A stretch of DNA of 64,000 bases. Origin: Hydractinia symbiolongicarpus. Lineage: Eukaryota; Cnidaria; Hydrozoa; Anthoathecata; Hydractiniidae. Made by a program: the position numbers and the translations under genes. Under the pieces are notes generated by a model. It was not told where the DNA came from and made no database searches. It saw nothing but the letters and a program-made list of their open reading frames with translations. Each line of letters begins with the position of its first letter. Positions within the stretch are counted from its first letter, which is position 1. Positions 12,186 through 24,195 of this stretch are shown in pieces. The stretch is taken from NCBI RefSeq assembly GCF_029227915.1, contig NC_079881.1:32155501-32219500 (forward strand), read 5' to 3'.

Positions 12186-15094
12186 GTGAGTGTCACAAAA
12201 ATTTATATAAATTTGGATATAGAAAAAATAAAAAATTTACGTCTTAAAAATCCAGACAATCCTTTTCTTTGTTACTTAAAGATTAATAGTTTGAGAAACA
12301 AAATAGTAGACACTCGTGAGGTTATAAGTAACATATCACCAGATTATTTTGTTTTAGCAGAAACGAAAATTAGTGAAGAGTTTCCGTCCGCTCAATTTGA
12401 AATTTCTAACTATGAAATCATAAATAGAAGAGACAGAGACAATGGAGGGGGGCTTATGGAATATGTCAAGAAAGGTCTTATATGCAAACAATTAAGAAGT
12501 CTTGAACCTGAAAATAGCGAAGTTATTTGTTCTGAACTGACAATCAGAAACAAAAAATGGGCTATTTTTAGTGTATATAGACCACCTGAACCTTCAAATA
12601 TAGGTCAATGTTTTGCTGAACTTGAATGCTCTCTTGACTTAGCTTTTAGATCTTATGACAATGTAGTTGTTATGGGTGACATGAATATTGATTGTGACGA
12701 TAAAAGTACAACAGGCTTTGGTGATTTAACAACTCTTTGCGATACATATAACCTGAAAAATCTAATTAAAGGAAAAACGTGCTTTACAAGTACGCGCTCG
12801 TCATTACTAGATATATTTTTAACAAATAGGCCCGCTAGTTTTCAAAACTCTTTGTCTTATGAAACTGGTCTGAGTGACCATCACCATATGATATCCACGT
12901 TTATGAGGACTCATTTAGTGAGACTTAAGGCAAAAGAGATATCATATAGGTGTTTTAAAAATTTTAACGAGCAAAGTTTTCTTGAAGAGTTAAGTATGGT
13001 CGATTTTAAATGTGATCAAACAGATCCCAATAAAAACTACGAAGAACTTGTATTTATATTTCGAAAAGTCATTGACAAGCACGCGCCATTAGAAACTAAA
13101 TTTGTGCGTGGAAACGAGGCTCCTTTTATGAATAAAGAATTACGAAAAGCGATTTATTCAAGATCCCGTCTAAAAAATAATTTTAATAAAAATAAAACGA
13201 AGGAAAATAACGCCAAGTATAGAAAGCAAAGAAACAAATGCGTTAATTTAAGTCGAAAAGCGATAAGAGAACATTTTAACAACGTAATGAAAAATGGAAT
13301 ACTAACTAATAAAACTTTTTGGAAAACAGTTAAACCTTTCATTACAAATAAATCTGGAACAGGTAACAAGAAAATAATGATTGTTCGTAATGATAAGATA
13401 ATAACGGATGATAGTGAACTTGTTGAAGTTTTTAACAACGAGTATATAAATATTGTTGAAAAATGTAGTGGAATTAAACCAGATCACTTAAACAACAAGA
13501 GATTGGCAAGCTGGCTCATAGTTATCAGTGATATAAAAGAAAAATTTACAAATCATCCGAGAATTGTTGAAATCAAAAATTCTCATCCTAGTGACAAAAA
13601 TGATGATTTATTTTATTTTAAAGAAGTGAGTAAATCAGAAGTCTCTAAAATTTTCAGTGACATCAAAGTGGGCGTGGCTTCTGGGAAAGACAAAATTACA
13701 GCAAAAATGGTTAAATTGTCAAAGCCTTATTTGATTAAACCCATAACAAATGCAATAAACAGCAGCATTTGTCTTTCTGTTTTCCTAGACGGAGCTAAAA
13801 GAGCTATTTTGTCTCCATTAGAAAAAGGAGGAAAAGATAAGTTTAGTGTGAGCAACTATAGGCCAGTTAATGTGTTGAATATATTTTCTAAATTCTATGA
13901 AAGAGTAATTAAGTCTCAAATTGTTACATATATTAAATTTGAACTGTCAGAATTTTTATCGGCTTACAGAACGTCATATGGTACACAACATGTTCTTATT
14001 AGGTTACTCGAAGAGTGGAAGGACAAATTAGATAAAAACTATGTAGTAGGTGCAGTTTTAATGGGTCTGTCAAAGGCTTTTGATTGTGTTCCACATGGAT
14101 TTACTTCTGGCTAAACTGAGTGCTTATGGTTTTAGTAATGAATCTCTACTTTTCATATTGTCTTACCTTTCGGATAGAAAACAAGCTACTCGAATAAATA
14201 ACAGTTTGAGCTTGTTTCAATTAATTTTATCTGGTGTACCGCAAGGGTCGATTCTAGGACCTATTCTTTTCAATATTTTTATTGACGACTTTATTTATTT
14301 TATTAAAAAACCTAGTGTTCTCAATTATGCTGATGACAATTCCCTTTCCACTTACTCTAACTCGATTGCAAACTTAATAAAACTGTTAGAAAGTGAATCA
14401 AACACAGCTTTAGAGTGGCTGAAATATAACAAAATGATAGCTAATCCTGGAAAATTTCAATCCATTATAATCACACGAAGAAAAATAATAATTGTAGATT
14501 TAACAATTGGCGATAAAACTATCAAAACAGAAAATAGCGTAAAATTATTGGGTGTGACTATTGACAACAGATTAAACTTTGATCTTCACATTTCTGAACT
14601 TATCGGCACAATTGAATGCATTAGTTAGGCTAGATACGTTTCTGACTTACAAAGCAAAGGTTGCTCTTGTTCAAAGTTTTGTACTTTCCAACTTTAACTA
14701 TTGTCCATTAGTGTGGCATTTTTCATCTACTAAATCTTTGTTAAAAGTTGAAAGAATACAAAAAAGGGCTTTGCGTTTTTTATTTGACGACTCTGATAGT
14801 ACATACGAGGAATTGCTTTTAAAATCAGGAAGGAATTTCATGAGTGTTTACAGGCTTAAAACGCTATGTACAGAAATTTACAAATCTTTGCATAGCCTTA
14901 ACCCTTCATACATTCATGACATTTTTGATTTCCAACAAAGTGAAAGATCTGTCAGATCACAAAATGTCAATAATCTCAAGGTTCCAAGAAAAAATACCAG
15001 AAGTTTCGGAACTAAAAGTTTACCTTCCTTAGGTCCAAATATATGGAATAGATTACCCAATCATATGAAAACAGCAGACTCTTTGAATAAATGA
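12186..15094 (+). pseudogene. LINE ORF2: endonuclease plus reverse transcriptase, two frameshifts
   Basis: The first frame (12186-14114, 642 codons) holds the endonuclease. Catalytic-type residues are visible: Asn34 in KINSLRNK, Glu59 in LAETK, GDMN at 164-167 and SDHH at 230-233. RT begins around residue 500 (SNYRPVNVLNIFSKFYERVI). Motif A reads MGLSKAFD, with Gly627 where the family has the catalytic Asp. An extra G near 14096 shifts the frame; RT continues from 14097 with SGVPQGSILGP and YADDN. A second shift near 14600 leads to QLNALVRLDTF and NYCPLVWHF. The normal start codon is uncertain. The element would once have made cDNA by target-primed reverse transcription. Confidence 0.88.
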
Positions 15095-15290
15095 TAAAAT
15101 TTTGGAATGGCCAGCATTGTTCTTGTGATGTCTGTTCACAATAACATAAATATGTTATTTGTTTTTCTTTTGATTTCACTTACTTTATTTTTATAGTATT
15201 TATATTTCTGTCTATATGTCGGTTTGGATTAGCACTTTAATTAGACCTATTGTATTGTTTGTACATATTTTAACCGACAATAAATAAATT

Positions 15291-15310
15291 AACAACAACA
15301 ACAACAACAA
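15291..15310 (+). repeat. (AAC)n 3' tail of the LINE
   Basis: Seven near-perfect AAC units follow AATAAATAAATT, about 200 bp after the last recognisable ORF2 codon. The position fits the 3' terminus of a CR1/L2-type copy. Confidence 0.75.
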
Positions 15311-15311
15311 A

Positions 15312-16465
15312 TGTCGATTTCCACTATGACCGTCACATACACTTATTATTATATTAGACTAAATAAATTTATCGCATAAATATTGCAAAAATGCTATTAT
15401 AACTTTCTTTCTGCCTTTATAACCATATATTTATATACCACGAAGAATCCTACAATGCACTATTCTAAGAAATCTAAAATAGATTGCTTGAAAACTTTTT
15501 AGCTCGAGTCTTAGCCCTCAAGGTAAAAAACAAGAACGTCTGTAATAAAGATGCAATAAAATGACTGAGCTGATCGTTTTACAGCAATATATGTGCGTTC
15601 TCTGTTTTCAGCAAAATATTGTCGTAGGAGGAAATGCTAGCATGACGGTACACAGAGACATAAAAAAACTGATTGTGTTAAGCTGAGAATTTGCTCCCAA
15701 TACATAACTGTGTGTAAAGGTGTATTTCTCCCAATACAAAATATAATAAAAAAGGCATTGTTCAAACATTCGATCAAAATGGAAAACGGTTTAAAGTATA
15801 AATCATAAATCTTATGGGACGGCTTTGTTTTATTATCCCCATGTTTCATTGTTAACGTTAAGTACAAAACTTCGCACGCGATAATTCTTTCCGTTTTCTC
15901 AATCCACTCTTCACAATTTTCATATTTATACAATCAGGGTTTTCTTCACCAACTATGGTACAGTGACGGATTCAGGAAATTGTGGACAAATCAGAAAGTA
16001 CTAAATCATTACAAATCACAATTCAACAACCTGCAACCTTTTTAAAATCAAGGGAAAAAAATTAATTCAAATGTGTCTCACATGCAGTCTACATCTTACG
16101 AAGACATTAAGGAAATTATGAAATGCACTGTTCTGTACTATCTCCATGAAAACTATAATTATAATTAAAATAATCCAAAAAAATGAATTAAACTATTTTT
16201 TTATCATTATTAAATTTAATTGTATTCTTTAATTGTATTCTTGTATTCTATATGTATTCTTTTACTTAATTTTAATCATTATTTTATAATTTTAGCTAAA
16301 TTTTTTTAATTTTTTGTACTTTAATGCTTACTGTTTATAATTTTAACTTTTATCAGTATTTTATAATTTTTCATATCATTAATATATTTTATCAGTTTTA
16401 TCATTGTAATTTTAAAAGTTTTCTTTTGTTTTTGGTTTTCCTATTTCATTGTTACAAATGTTAAA
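15312..16465. other. AT-rich stretch, no gene
   Basis: Nothing supported. The 16180-16420 part is very AT-rich with repeated TTTTATAATTTT-like words. The minus-strand frame at 15637-15933 has no recognisable domain. Confidence 0.5.
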
Positions 16466-17660
16466 ATAGAGTGAATTCCATCTCCTCCATTCTTTTTTAA
16501 CAAAAGTGTTGTTGCTATTTAAAATTTGTTGCTATAGGTGAATTCCATCTCCCTAATTTTATTGTCGCCACCTATAATTTGTTGCTATAGGTGAATTCCA
16601 TCTCCCTATTTTCTTGCTGTCACTTAAAATTTATTGCTATAGGTGAATTCCATTTCTTTAATTTTCTTGTTGCTATATAAAACTTGTTGCTATAGGTGAA
16701 TTCCATCTCCCTCATTTTGTTGTCGCCACTTAAAATTTGTTGCTATAGGTGAATTCCATCTCCCTAATTTTGTTGTTTCTGTTTAAAATTTGTTGCTATA
16801 GGTGAATTCCATCTCCCTAATTTTGTTGTTGCCACTTAAAATGTGTTGCTATAGGTGAATTCCATCTCCCTAATTTTATTGTCGCCACTTAAAATGTGTT
16901 GCTATAGGTGAATTCCATCTCCCTAATTTTATTGTCGCCACCTATAATGTGTTGCTATAGGTGAATTCCATTTCCCTAATTTTCTTGTTGCTATATAAAA
17001 CTTGTTGCTATAGGTGAATTCCATCTCCCTAATTTTGTTGTCGCCACCTAAAATTTGCTACTATAGGTGAATTCCATCTCCCTAATTTTGTTGTTTCTGT
17101 TTAAAATTTGTTGCTATATGTGAATTCCATCTCCCTAATTTTGTTGTCGGCACCTAAAATTTGTTGGTATAGGTGAATTCCATCTCCCTAATTTTGTTGT
17201 TGCCACTTAAAACTTGTTGCTATAGGTGAATTCCATCTCCCTCATTTTGTTGTCGCCACTTAAAATTTGTTGCTATAGGTGAATTCCATCTCCCTAATTT
17301 TGTTGTTTCTGTTTAAAATTTGTTGCTATAGGTGATTTCCATCTCCCTAATTTTGTTGTCATGGGTTAATTCCATTTGCCCAATTTTGTTGTTACTTTTA
17401 TAATTAGTTGTTCCGGGTGAATTCCATCCCACCTTGGTTTTTGTTGTTGTTGTTTTTTTAAAAGGATGAATTCGATCTCCCCAACTAATTGTACAGTACT
17501 TAATATTAATATTTTTTTATTTACTATTTACAGTATTTACTAATTTTATTGTCGCCACCTAAAATTTGCTACTATAGGTGTATTCCATCTCCCTAATTTT
17601 GTTGTTTCTGCTTAAAGTTTGTTGCTATAGGTGAATTCTACTATTTTACTATACTGCTAT
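16466..17660. repeat. 53-bp minisatellite, about 20 units, with higher-order blocks
   Basis: The core TTGCTATAGGTGAATTCCAT recurs every 52-53 bp (GAATTCC at 16540, 16593, 16645, 16698, 16751, 16804, 16857 and so on). Each unit ends in a variable spacer such as TTGTCGCCACTTAAAA or TTGTTTCTGTTTAAAA. The array decays near 17350-17530 and then resumes for about two units. A 130-bp block at 16681-16810 recurs at 17211-17340 with one mismatch, an offset of ten units. No coding potential. Confidence 0.95.
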
Positions 17661-18154
17661 TTCTATTTGGTGAACTTTATCTCCCATCAAAATTCTTATA
17701 TATAAAAGTTTTTGGATATAATTGCTATAAATTGTTCTACGTTTTTAGAATAGTTCATAACAAAAAAATATTTTTTCATATATAATCAATTTGAAACCAA
17801 AAAATATTTTTTTATATATAATAAATTTTTCGTGACGAGTTTTTTTATGAATTTTAAATATTAAAAAAGAACCAGAAAGTGCCACATTTTTCATAAAGTC
17901 GACTTATTATCAAAACGTGTTTTTGTTTCCACAACATACAATACAAGTACAGTTAATAATATCAACAAAAAACTTCATTAAAAAATATGCCAATTAATTA
18001 ATTTGTTTCCTTAAAAAAAAAACTTTCCAAATATCAACAATTTCAAAAGTTGATTAAACCTCTAACGATTTGTATCTTGAAAGAGTGAACTTTTTCTAGA
18101 AAGGCAGTTTTTTAAGTTGTTCAGTTATTAAGTAGTTAGTTTACTTCTTGAAAT
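17661..18154. other. AT-rich stretch after the minisatellite
   Basis: Nothing supported. It contains a short direct repeat of CAAAAAATATTTTTT.ATATATAA near 17761 and 17797. Confidence 0.5.
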
Positions 18155-18975
18155 AGTTACCTTTGAAATGAACTTTTCATTGCAATGTGTACCTAATTTC
18201 GACAATTTGCCGTTGATGTTGTCAAAGCCGTGTTTACCAAAAGACATATTTCTAGCAAGCTCATGGTATCGGATAATGTTCTCTATACAAAGGTATAATT
18301 CTAAATAACTTAAACTACTGTTTTTCAAACATTCGATTTCTTAACATTTGCGTCTGATACTTACTAACATTCCTAAAAGTCCTAATTTTTAATTGTAAAC
18401 ACACAATGTGGTATGTATTTCTCAAACTGAACCCTTATTTTCTTTGTTATGATATTTATGTCTTAACATTTTATTTTAAAGTTTTTAGAAACAAAACAAT
18501 ACAAAAAAAATGGACCAGAAGAAATATCCTACACCTGATGCTCTTTCATGAACATATATTTAAAAGAAGTTTCAAATAGAACTTTCATAGCAATGTATAA
18601 CTAATTTCGACAATTTGCCGTCCATGTTGTCAAAGCTGTTTTTACCAAAAGGCGTATTTGCAGCATGCTTATGGTATCTAATATTTTTCTCTATAAAAAA
18701 GGTAAAGTTCGATCGCAATTGTTGGATTTTTTTTAAAAATTTGATATTTTGAATCCTGCGTCTACTTCTTTCTAATATTCTTAAAATTCCTAATGTTTAC
18801 TTCTTAATAAACAATGTGGCATGTCTTATTCAAACCCATCCCTTTTTCCTTTTATGATGTTTAAGATTTTAACTTATTGTAAACATTTTTAGACAAATAA
18901 AAATAAAATCGAGTAGAAGAAAAATCCTACACCTGATTTGCAGCTATGAACATTCATTTAAAAGATTAAGTTTGT
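18155..18975. repeat. Tandem segmental duplication, about 408-bp period
   Basis: Two diverged copies, about 18155-18565 and 18566-18975. Shared blocks include AATTTCGACAATTTGCCGT at 18195 and 18603, then ACAATGTGG.ATGT, then ATCCTACACCTGAT. The copies are perhaps 75-80 percent alike by eye. The first copy contains a splice-bounded exon-like frame on the minus strand. Confidence 0.85.
18161..18300 (-). CDS. Candidate internal exon (minus strand), unknown family
   Basis: Read on the minus strand, TTATTTAG precedes 18300 and GTAACT follows 18161, giving a 140-nt exon. The translation includes YHELARNMSFGKHGFDN and GKLSKLGTHCNEK. The second tandem copy keeps the frame open over the same span (YHKHAANTPFGKNSFDN, GKLSKLVIHCYE) but has lost both splice sites. 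Many differences change amino acids, so the second copy looks neutral. No other exon of the same gene was found nearby, so this may be a gene fragment. I do not recognise the family. Confidence 0.28.
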
Positions 18976-21900
18976 ACTTGGTTAATTAAGCCACAAAATG
19001 CAATACAAGGTATCAAATTTACAAAGGTATTGTTCACGCGAACTTGCGATACAACAATTTAATCTAACACGTTTGCATAATTGTGTTTCCATTAGAATAC
19101 ATGTTTCTGTTTCCGATAGGTCATATTGAAATGAAACGATTTGACGAATTCTTGCCGTACAGTATCTCATACACATAAAAGATTATTTTGGTTGATTTTT
19201 TTAACAATTAACTTCTGAAATCCGACCTTTATTTGAGAGTTAATAAACGTCGCTATCAGGACGGAAAAGCGTGGTATAACCTGCTGACGAGTCATATGAG
19301 AGACCGATTATATAAGTGTACATAGAAACGTTCTGGGTACGGATTACGATGAGAATATCATTGATATCTTACTCAGCTTTCCAATCAAGCACTGTCTGTG
19401 CTTTCATGGTTTGTGTCTTGCATAAAAACAAGAGTTGGGTAAAGAGAGTATAGAATATTTACATGGCAATGCAGATTAAACTAGTCTTTGGGAAGTTTAG
19501 TGACAAAAAGGGAAGGTTTCCCTTAAAGAGTAAGAAGCCGCTGAAGAACTTTTGATCAGTACGGGACTGCTATGTCGATTATGTCACATGTTTTATTCAA
19601 CCCATTGTCTTCTCTGCCATTTAAATAACCTGTTACGCTAAAGAATACTGCATTATTTTATGGCTTAATCAAGTCTGAAAGTATGAATGCGAAATGTTGC
19701 TATATTTATTGTTGTTGAAATGTATTTAACCCGCCAGCCTTTACTTGTAAGCGAAAAAGAACTTTAACTGTATTAAAGTTATATGTAGTTCCAGGTTCTG
19801 ATGGGCATCACAGAAGTGAGAAAACAACTGCACCCTTGCAATCTGACAAGACTAGTTATTTCTCCTCGTGGAAGAACATGCCGTATAAATGAAAGTTATA
19901 TTTAGTGCTAAGGAAATGTAATTATTATGCAATTCGTATCTATTATGACAACTTATTGTAATACTGTTTTATATCGACCTATTTTACTGACACTGTTGTA
20001 ATGAATTGAAAAATAACTCTAAAGTTGTTCATTGCCAGATAAATGTATTTCAGGGGAATACAAAATGTTTTGTTTACTACATGTTCATTAACTGTGTGAC
20101 ACCTTTTTGTTCTACTTTTTTCTGTTTGTTAAAAATATACGATATCATTTGCTCTGGATGGTAATGTTGGAAGCGCAACAGATAACATGCACGGCAATAC
20201 GAAAAACACTTTATAATTTTTCACATTTTTTTCGTTGCTGTATGTTGTTAACAACAGTCAACTTCCGACTTGTGTTAAGAAATTAGACGAGTTTACGATT
20301 AGCAAAGTATAAACAAGCAGGAAAAGACAACCAGACAGTTATTTCAACTTTAGAATAGAGTGCATTGAAGTATATCGACATTTTTCCCTTTTCTAGTTTC
20401 TTCCTCTATAATAACTAAGCTTAAGACTTTCGGGTGATATTGCAGCTAGGTATATAGTGGCCACACAGGCTGTAATTAAGATATCAAAATTGATATTGAA
20501 ATTGAACGATGCGATTGTGACTCGACGAAAATACGACTACTTTTTGAATGTGAATTAAATTCGTGTGTGGAAGTTGTCTGCGTAGTTGACACGTAATGTG
20601 AAAAACAAAACGACTGTATAACGAATGGTTCCGATTAAATTATGTGTGAACGTTGGTTTGCAAGTAATGTGGAAATTGATTTTTGTTGCTCGTGTAGCGA
20701 TATTAATACAAAAACAGATGCAGATCAAATATGGCTACCGAAATGAGTGGGCGTGATACACATGACTTCAACGAAAATGAAGTTATTCGCTAAACAGTCA
20801 CCGCCTAGCGAATACGTACGACTTATTCAGTATGAACATTATAAAGGGTGACGAGAGATAATTATATAATTGCTTGAAATGTAATCACACTATTAAACTT
20901 AATTCTATTCAAAAAATTCTGCAGTTGCTGTTCTTGCTAATGGAGAATCGTCTCCAGCAAAAAATAGATTATTGTAATCAACACAAAAGCATAAAACATG
21001 TTTTGCATAAAAATGAACTAGTTGATAAGATCAAAGGAACAATCTACAAAAAAAAATGTTTTTCAATAATTTAGTAAACTAAACATTTTTACCCGTCAAA
21101 GAGCGTGTAATTTTGTATTACTTTGTGTTGATTTTCAATAAGAATTTCAATTTGTAGCAAAGCTTTTACCATGAGTATAGTTTACACGATATTCTCAATT
21201 TAGGTCCTGCTAAAAGTCACGAAAACGTTTAGGCATGTGCATGCAACAAGAGACTAAAAAGCAGAAACAAACAGGTATTTAATGGTATATGCTTGGACCG
21301 TAGCTATGAACTTCTCGTGATAGAGAATTTTCGTGGAAATTAATTCTTGCGAATTTAGCGAGGTGGTGGTTTTTGCGAAAATTGGATTCGCCAAAAATGT
21401 TATGAGTTTATGGTTTAATGTGAGTATTAATTTTACATGTCTTTTTAATGTATGGATATTTTTTAATTAAAAATGTGAAAGGATTTTCTATCAAATAACT
21501 CTCCAACATTATGTTTGATCAACTCAAACTGACTTTAAGCATTATTTAAGATGTAATTTTTCTTCTCATTTCCTACCTGGATAAAAAATTGAAGATAACT
21601 AAATTTACAGAAGAAGATAAACATTACATACAAGGAATGACTTTATTCGGATGTAGGTGGTAATATCCCTATTTTATGTGCAAAAAAATTTTTGTCCCGT
21701 TTTTGTCGCATTTAGCTTTGAGTTGGCTTGAAGAATTTACAATATTGGAACAGAATTAGGTGGTTGTGTTTGTGAAACGGAGTTAATGTGATTGTTACTC
21801 TAAATTTACCGCAGAAGTCATTCTGAAAATTTCAGTTCACGTATGCCGTGAATGTTTTTATGAAAGTATAGCATTTAAAAGGACAGTCAGGAATTCAAAT

Positions 21901-24146
21901 ATTCGAAATCGCTACGTATATATCTATATTAAAAATATTTGAAAAATTCTTAGTTATGAAGTATTCTTTTAAATATTTTTAAAGTTTCAGATTTAATTGG
22001 ATATTTCCACATAATGTATTCTTGAGTATCGGAAAAGCAATCAACTACTACCAGCGGATTGTTGTGCATAAAATCATCAGTCGAAAGGAATTTCTGGTAG
22101 CATTTTCCGTAGGATACATCAAGTCAAAATGTTGCATCTATACCAACTGTTGCTTTTAACGAGTCGTGAACTTCATGAGATATGTATCGCAAATATCTTG
22201 TTATCTTAAATTTTTTAACAGGAAAAACATTTGTCCATGTTTGTATGAACCATTTCTTGTATCCAGCACCAAGTGAAAGATAACTGTATTTACATTAACA
22301 CTGCAATGCGATATGCCACATTTCTGGTAAATGTAATACATCAATAGCCAAATTGGTTTAAGTCACTGCGTGATTATTTTTTATCAATATGAAACGGCAG
22401 CATGGTTCAAAATGCGTTTTTTTAAGTTGATAATGAAGATCCTATGCAAACAATTGGTTTATGTCCATCTACAGGAATTGCTCAGAGTTCTTTGATTCCA
22501 TCAAAGTAACAATTGTTCTTTTCTAAAAAAATACAGGTATTTTAATATTTAAATATACGTAAACAAGACCTTTAAAGCAAGAAGAAGATACTTTTGGACA
22601 GTTCAGTTACCAAAGCACATGCGTAGTAAAGTTAAAAAAACTGAAAGTCAAAAGTATAAATTACAAGTAATATGATAAAATTATTTTCTCTCACCTTGTG
22701 AAAAATTGACATCCATGAACTGAAAATTATCTGAAATTTCAAAATACTACGACACAAGTGCACACCAACTGCGTTTCACAAACGTTACCACCAGTCGTAA
22801 AGTTATACTTTGATAGAAATAACTTTAGCGATTGAAAATTGGATGCTATGTTTATTCTTAGCTCTGTTTATATACAGTGTACCCAGCTAGAATTTTGAGC
22901 GAGAAAAACTAGGAGAAACGATGCAACCAAAACATAGTTTGTAGTATAATAATATCCTAGTTAAAATTATTAAAAATCATTACAATTGGTACTTCAAATC
23001 CACGTCAAAAGGCCATTGATAGTAATTTTAGTCCAATTGACAATTATTCGACAGGAATTTTCAATTGGTAATAAGAATTGCATAAAGATCCAATGGTAGT
23101 AGTAATATACGCTATTTCACTGACAAAGTAACTCTATTTTTAGTTCGGGTAGCAACATTTTTAACATACGATACATGCGCTTATCTGTTTTCCATGTTGA
23201 ATGAAATTATACGGTTAAATTAACCGCCAACGTGGCAATGATGTTTAAAATTAGTAATTGTTTTTATATAGCTACTCTATTTTTGTATAAATGATTTTTA
23301 TAAAAATTTTTATGCCAAAATTAAATTAAATTTTCTGGATGTGTGGAAGAATAAAATCGGTAAAAAGAAGGTAGTGGTAATAAGTAAATGTTTTTTTAGT
23401 CTTCTTAGTTATTATTGTTTTTACTTTATTTTTAAATTATTCACCTGTAATATCCTTCCCAGTTCCTATTGGTAGTACTATCAACAAGAGTTCTGGGAAG
23501 GGCGTCTATTGCGTTTAAAGCTCCTATTTGATCTACAAAAGTCGTGCAAGCAAAGCAATCGCTGAACTAGACAACTGTATAAAATATCAATGCTATTTTC
23601 ATGCTGAGCGCTAAGCAGAAAAGACAAATTTACACTTTCATAGTTTATCGCATGACTTGGGCAGGGTTCACACTAAGAAAATCCGCACTGTAAGCAAACG
23701 CTATACCGCAAGACTAAATAAAGCTTTTTGAAATCAGAAACATTTCATAGTGAATTTTCAGGACTTAGCTGAATCTTGCCATTCTTGGCACAAAGAAAGT
23801 ATGTAGTATAGAACTGCCATCAACGTGTCAGTAATTTTAGCTGAGAGAATTATTTTACAACTCTTATTCCGCATCTGTGAAAACGAAAAACTGTATTTAA
23901 TTTTAGCGTCAATTATTTCCCGCAAAATTGGCAAGTCCTATGTTTTGCAAAAATATATTAAAGTATTATTAAAACAATCCGCAAAATATATTTGTTTTGT
24001 TTGGTTTTCCATACGCAAAATCTTTTACCTATATCTTCATTTTTACGTAGGTGTATGTATACTCAACATCAAGAGAATGGTGACATTCATTAAATTTAAA
24101 TTAATTTCTTAATGCAAATAAATGTTTTAAAAAGATATTATAATAA
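18976..24146. other. Long AT-rich intergenic stretch
   Basis: No gene, clear transposon end or array could be supported in these 5.2 kb. Short open frames at 18982-19176 (minus), 20874-21074 and 23825-24112 (plus) lack domain, splice or repeat support. Confidence 0.45.
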
Positions 24147-24195
24147 CTAGTCAATTAGGCCCGTGGAAAACTCCACTTAGGCAGATGGAATTTAC
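24147..24195 (-). mobile_element. Helitron-like 3' terminus (minus strand)
   Basis: On the minus strand this reads CCTAAGTGGAGTTTTCCAC, then GGGCCTAATTGACTAG and T. It matches the 3' ends at 41203 and 41851, with a GTGGA/TCCAC hairpin 17 bases before CTAG. The body would extend to higher coordinates, but I could not find a 5' end. Confidence 0.6.

Larger units (their letters stand above)
11150..15311 (+). mobile_element. CR1/L2-like LINE retrotransposon, inactivated
   Basis: A two-ORF non-LTR retrotransposon. ORF1 (about 11247-12127) ends in an SGNH/esterase-like domain, and ORF2 (about 12186-15094) carries an apurinic-type endonuclease and reverse transcriptase. The copy ends in an (AAC)n tail at 15291-15310, as many CR1/L2 elements end in a short microsatellite. 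Esterase-type ORF1 proteins are known in CR1 and L2 clades. The 5' boundary is not visible; I placed it before ORF1. Two ORF1 frameshifts, two ORF2 frameshifts and a lost RT catalytic Asp show it is dead. Confidence 0.88.

Noticed and set aside
16466-17660. CRISPR-like array
   Set aside because: Regular spacing exists but the spacers are repeats themselves and the genome is eukaryotic; it is a minisatellite.
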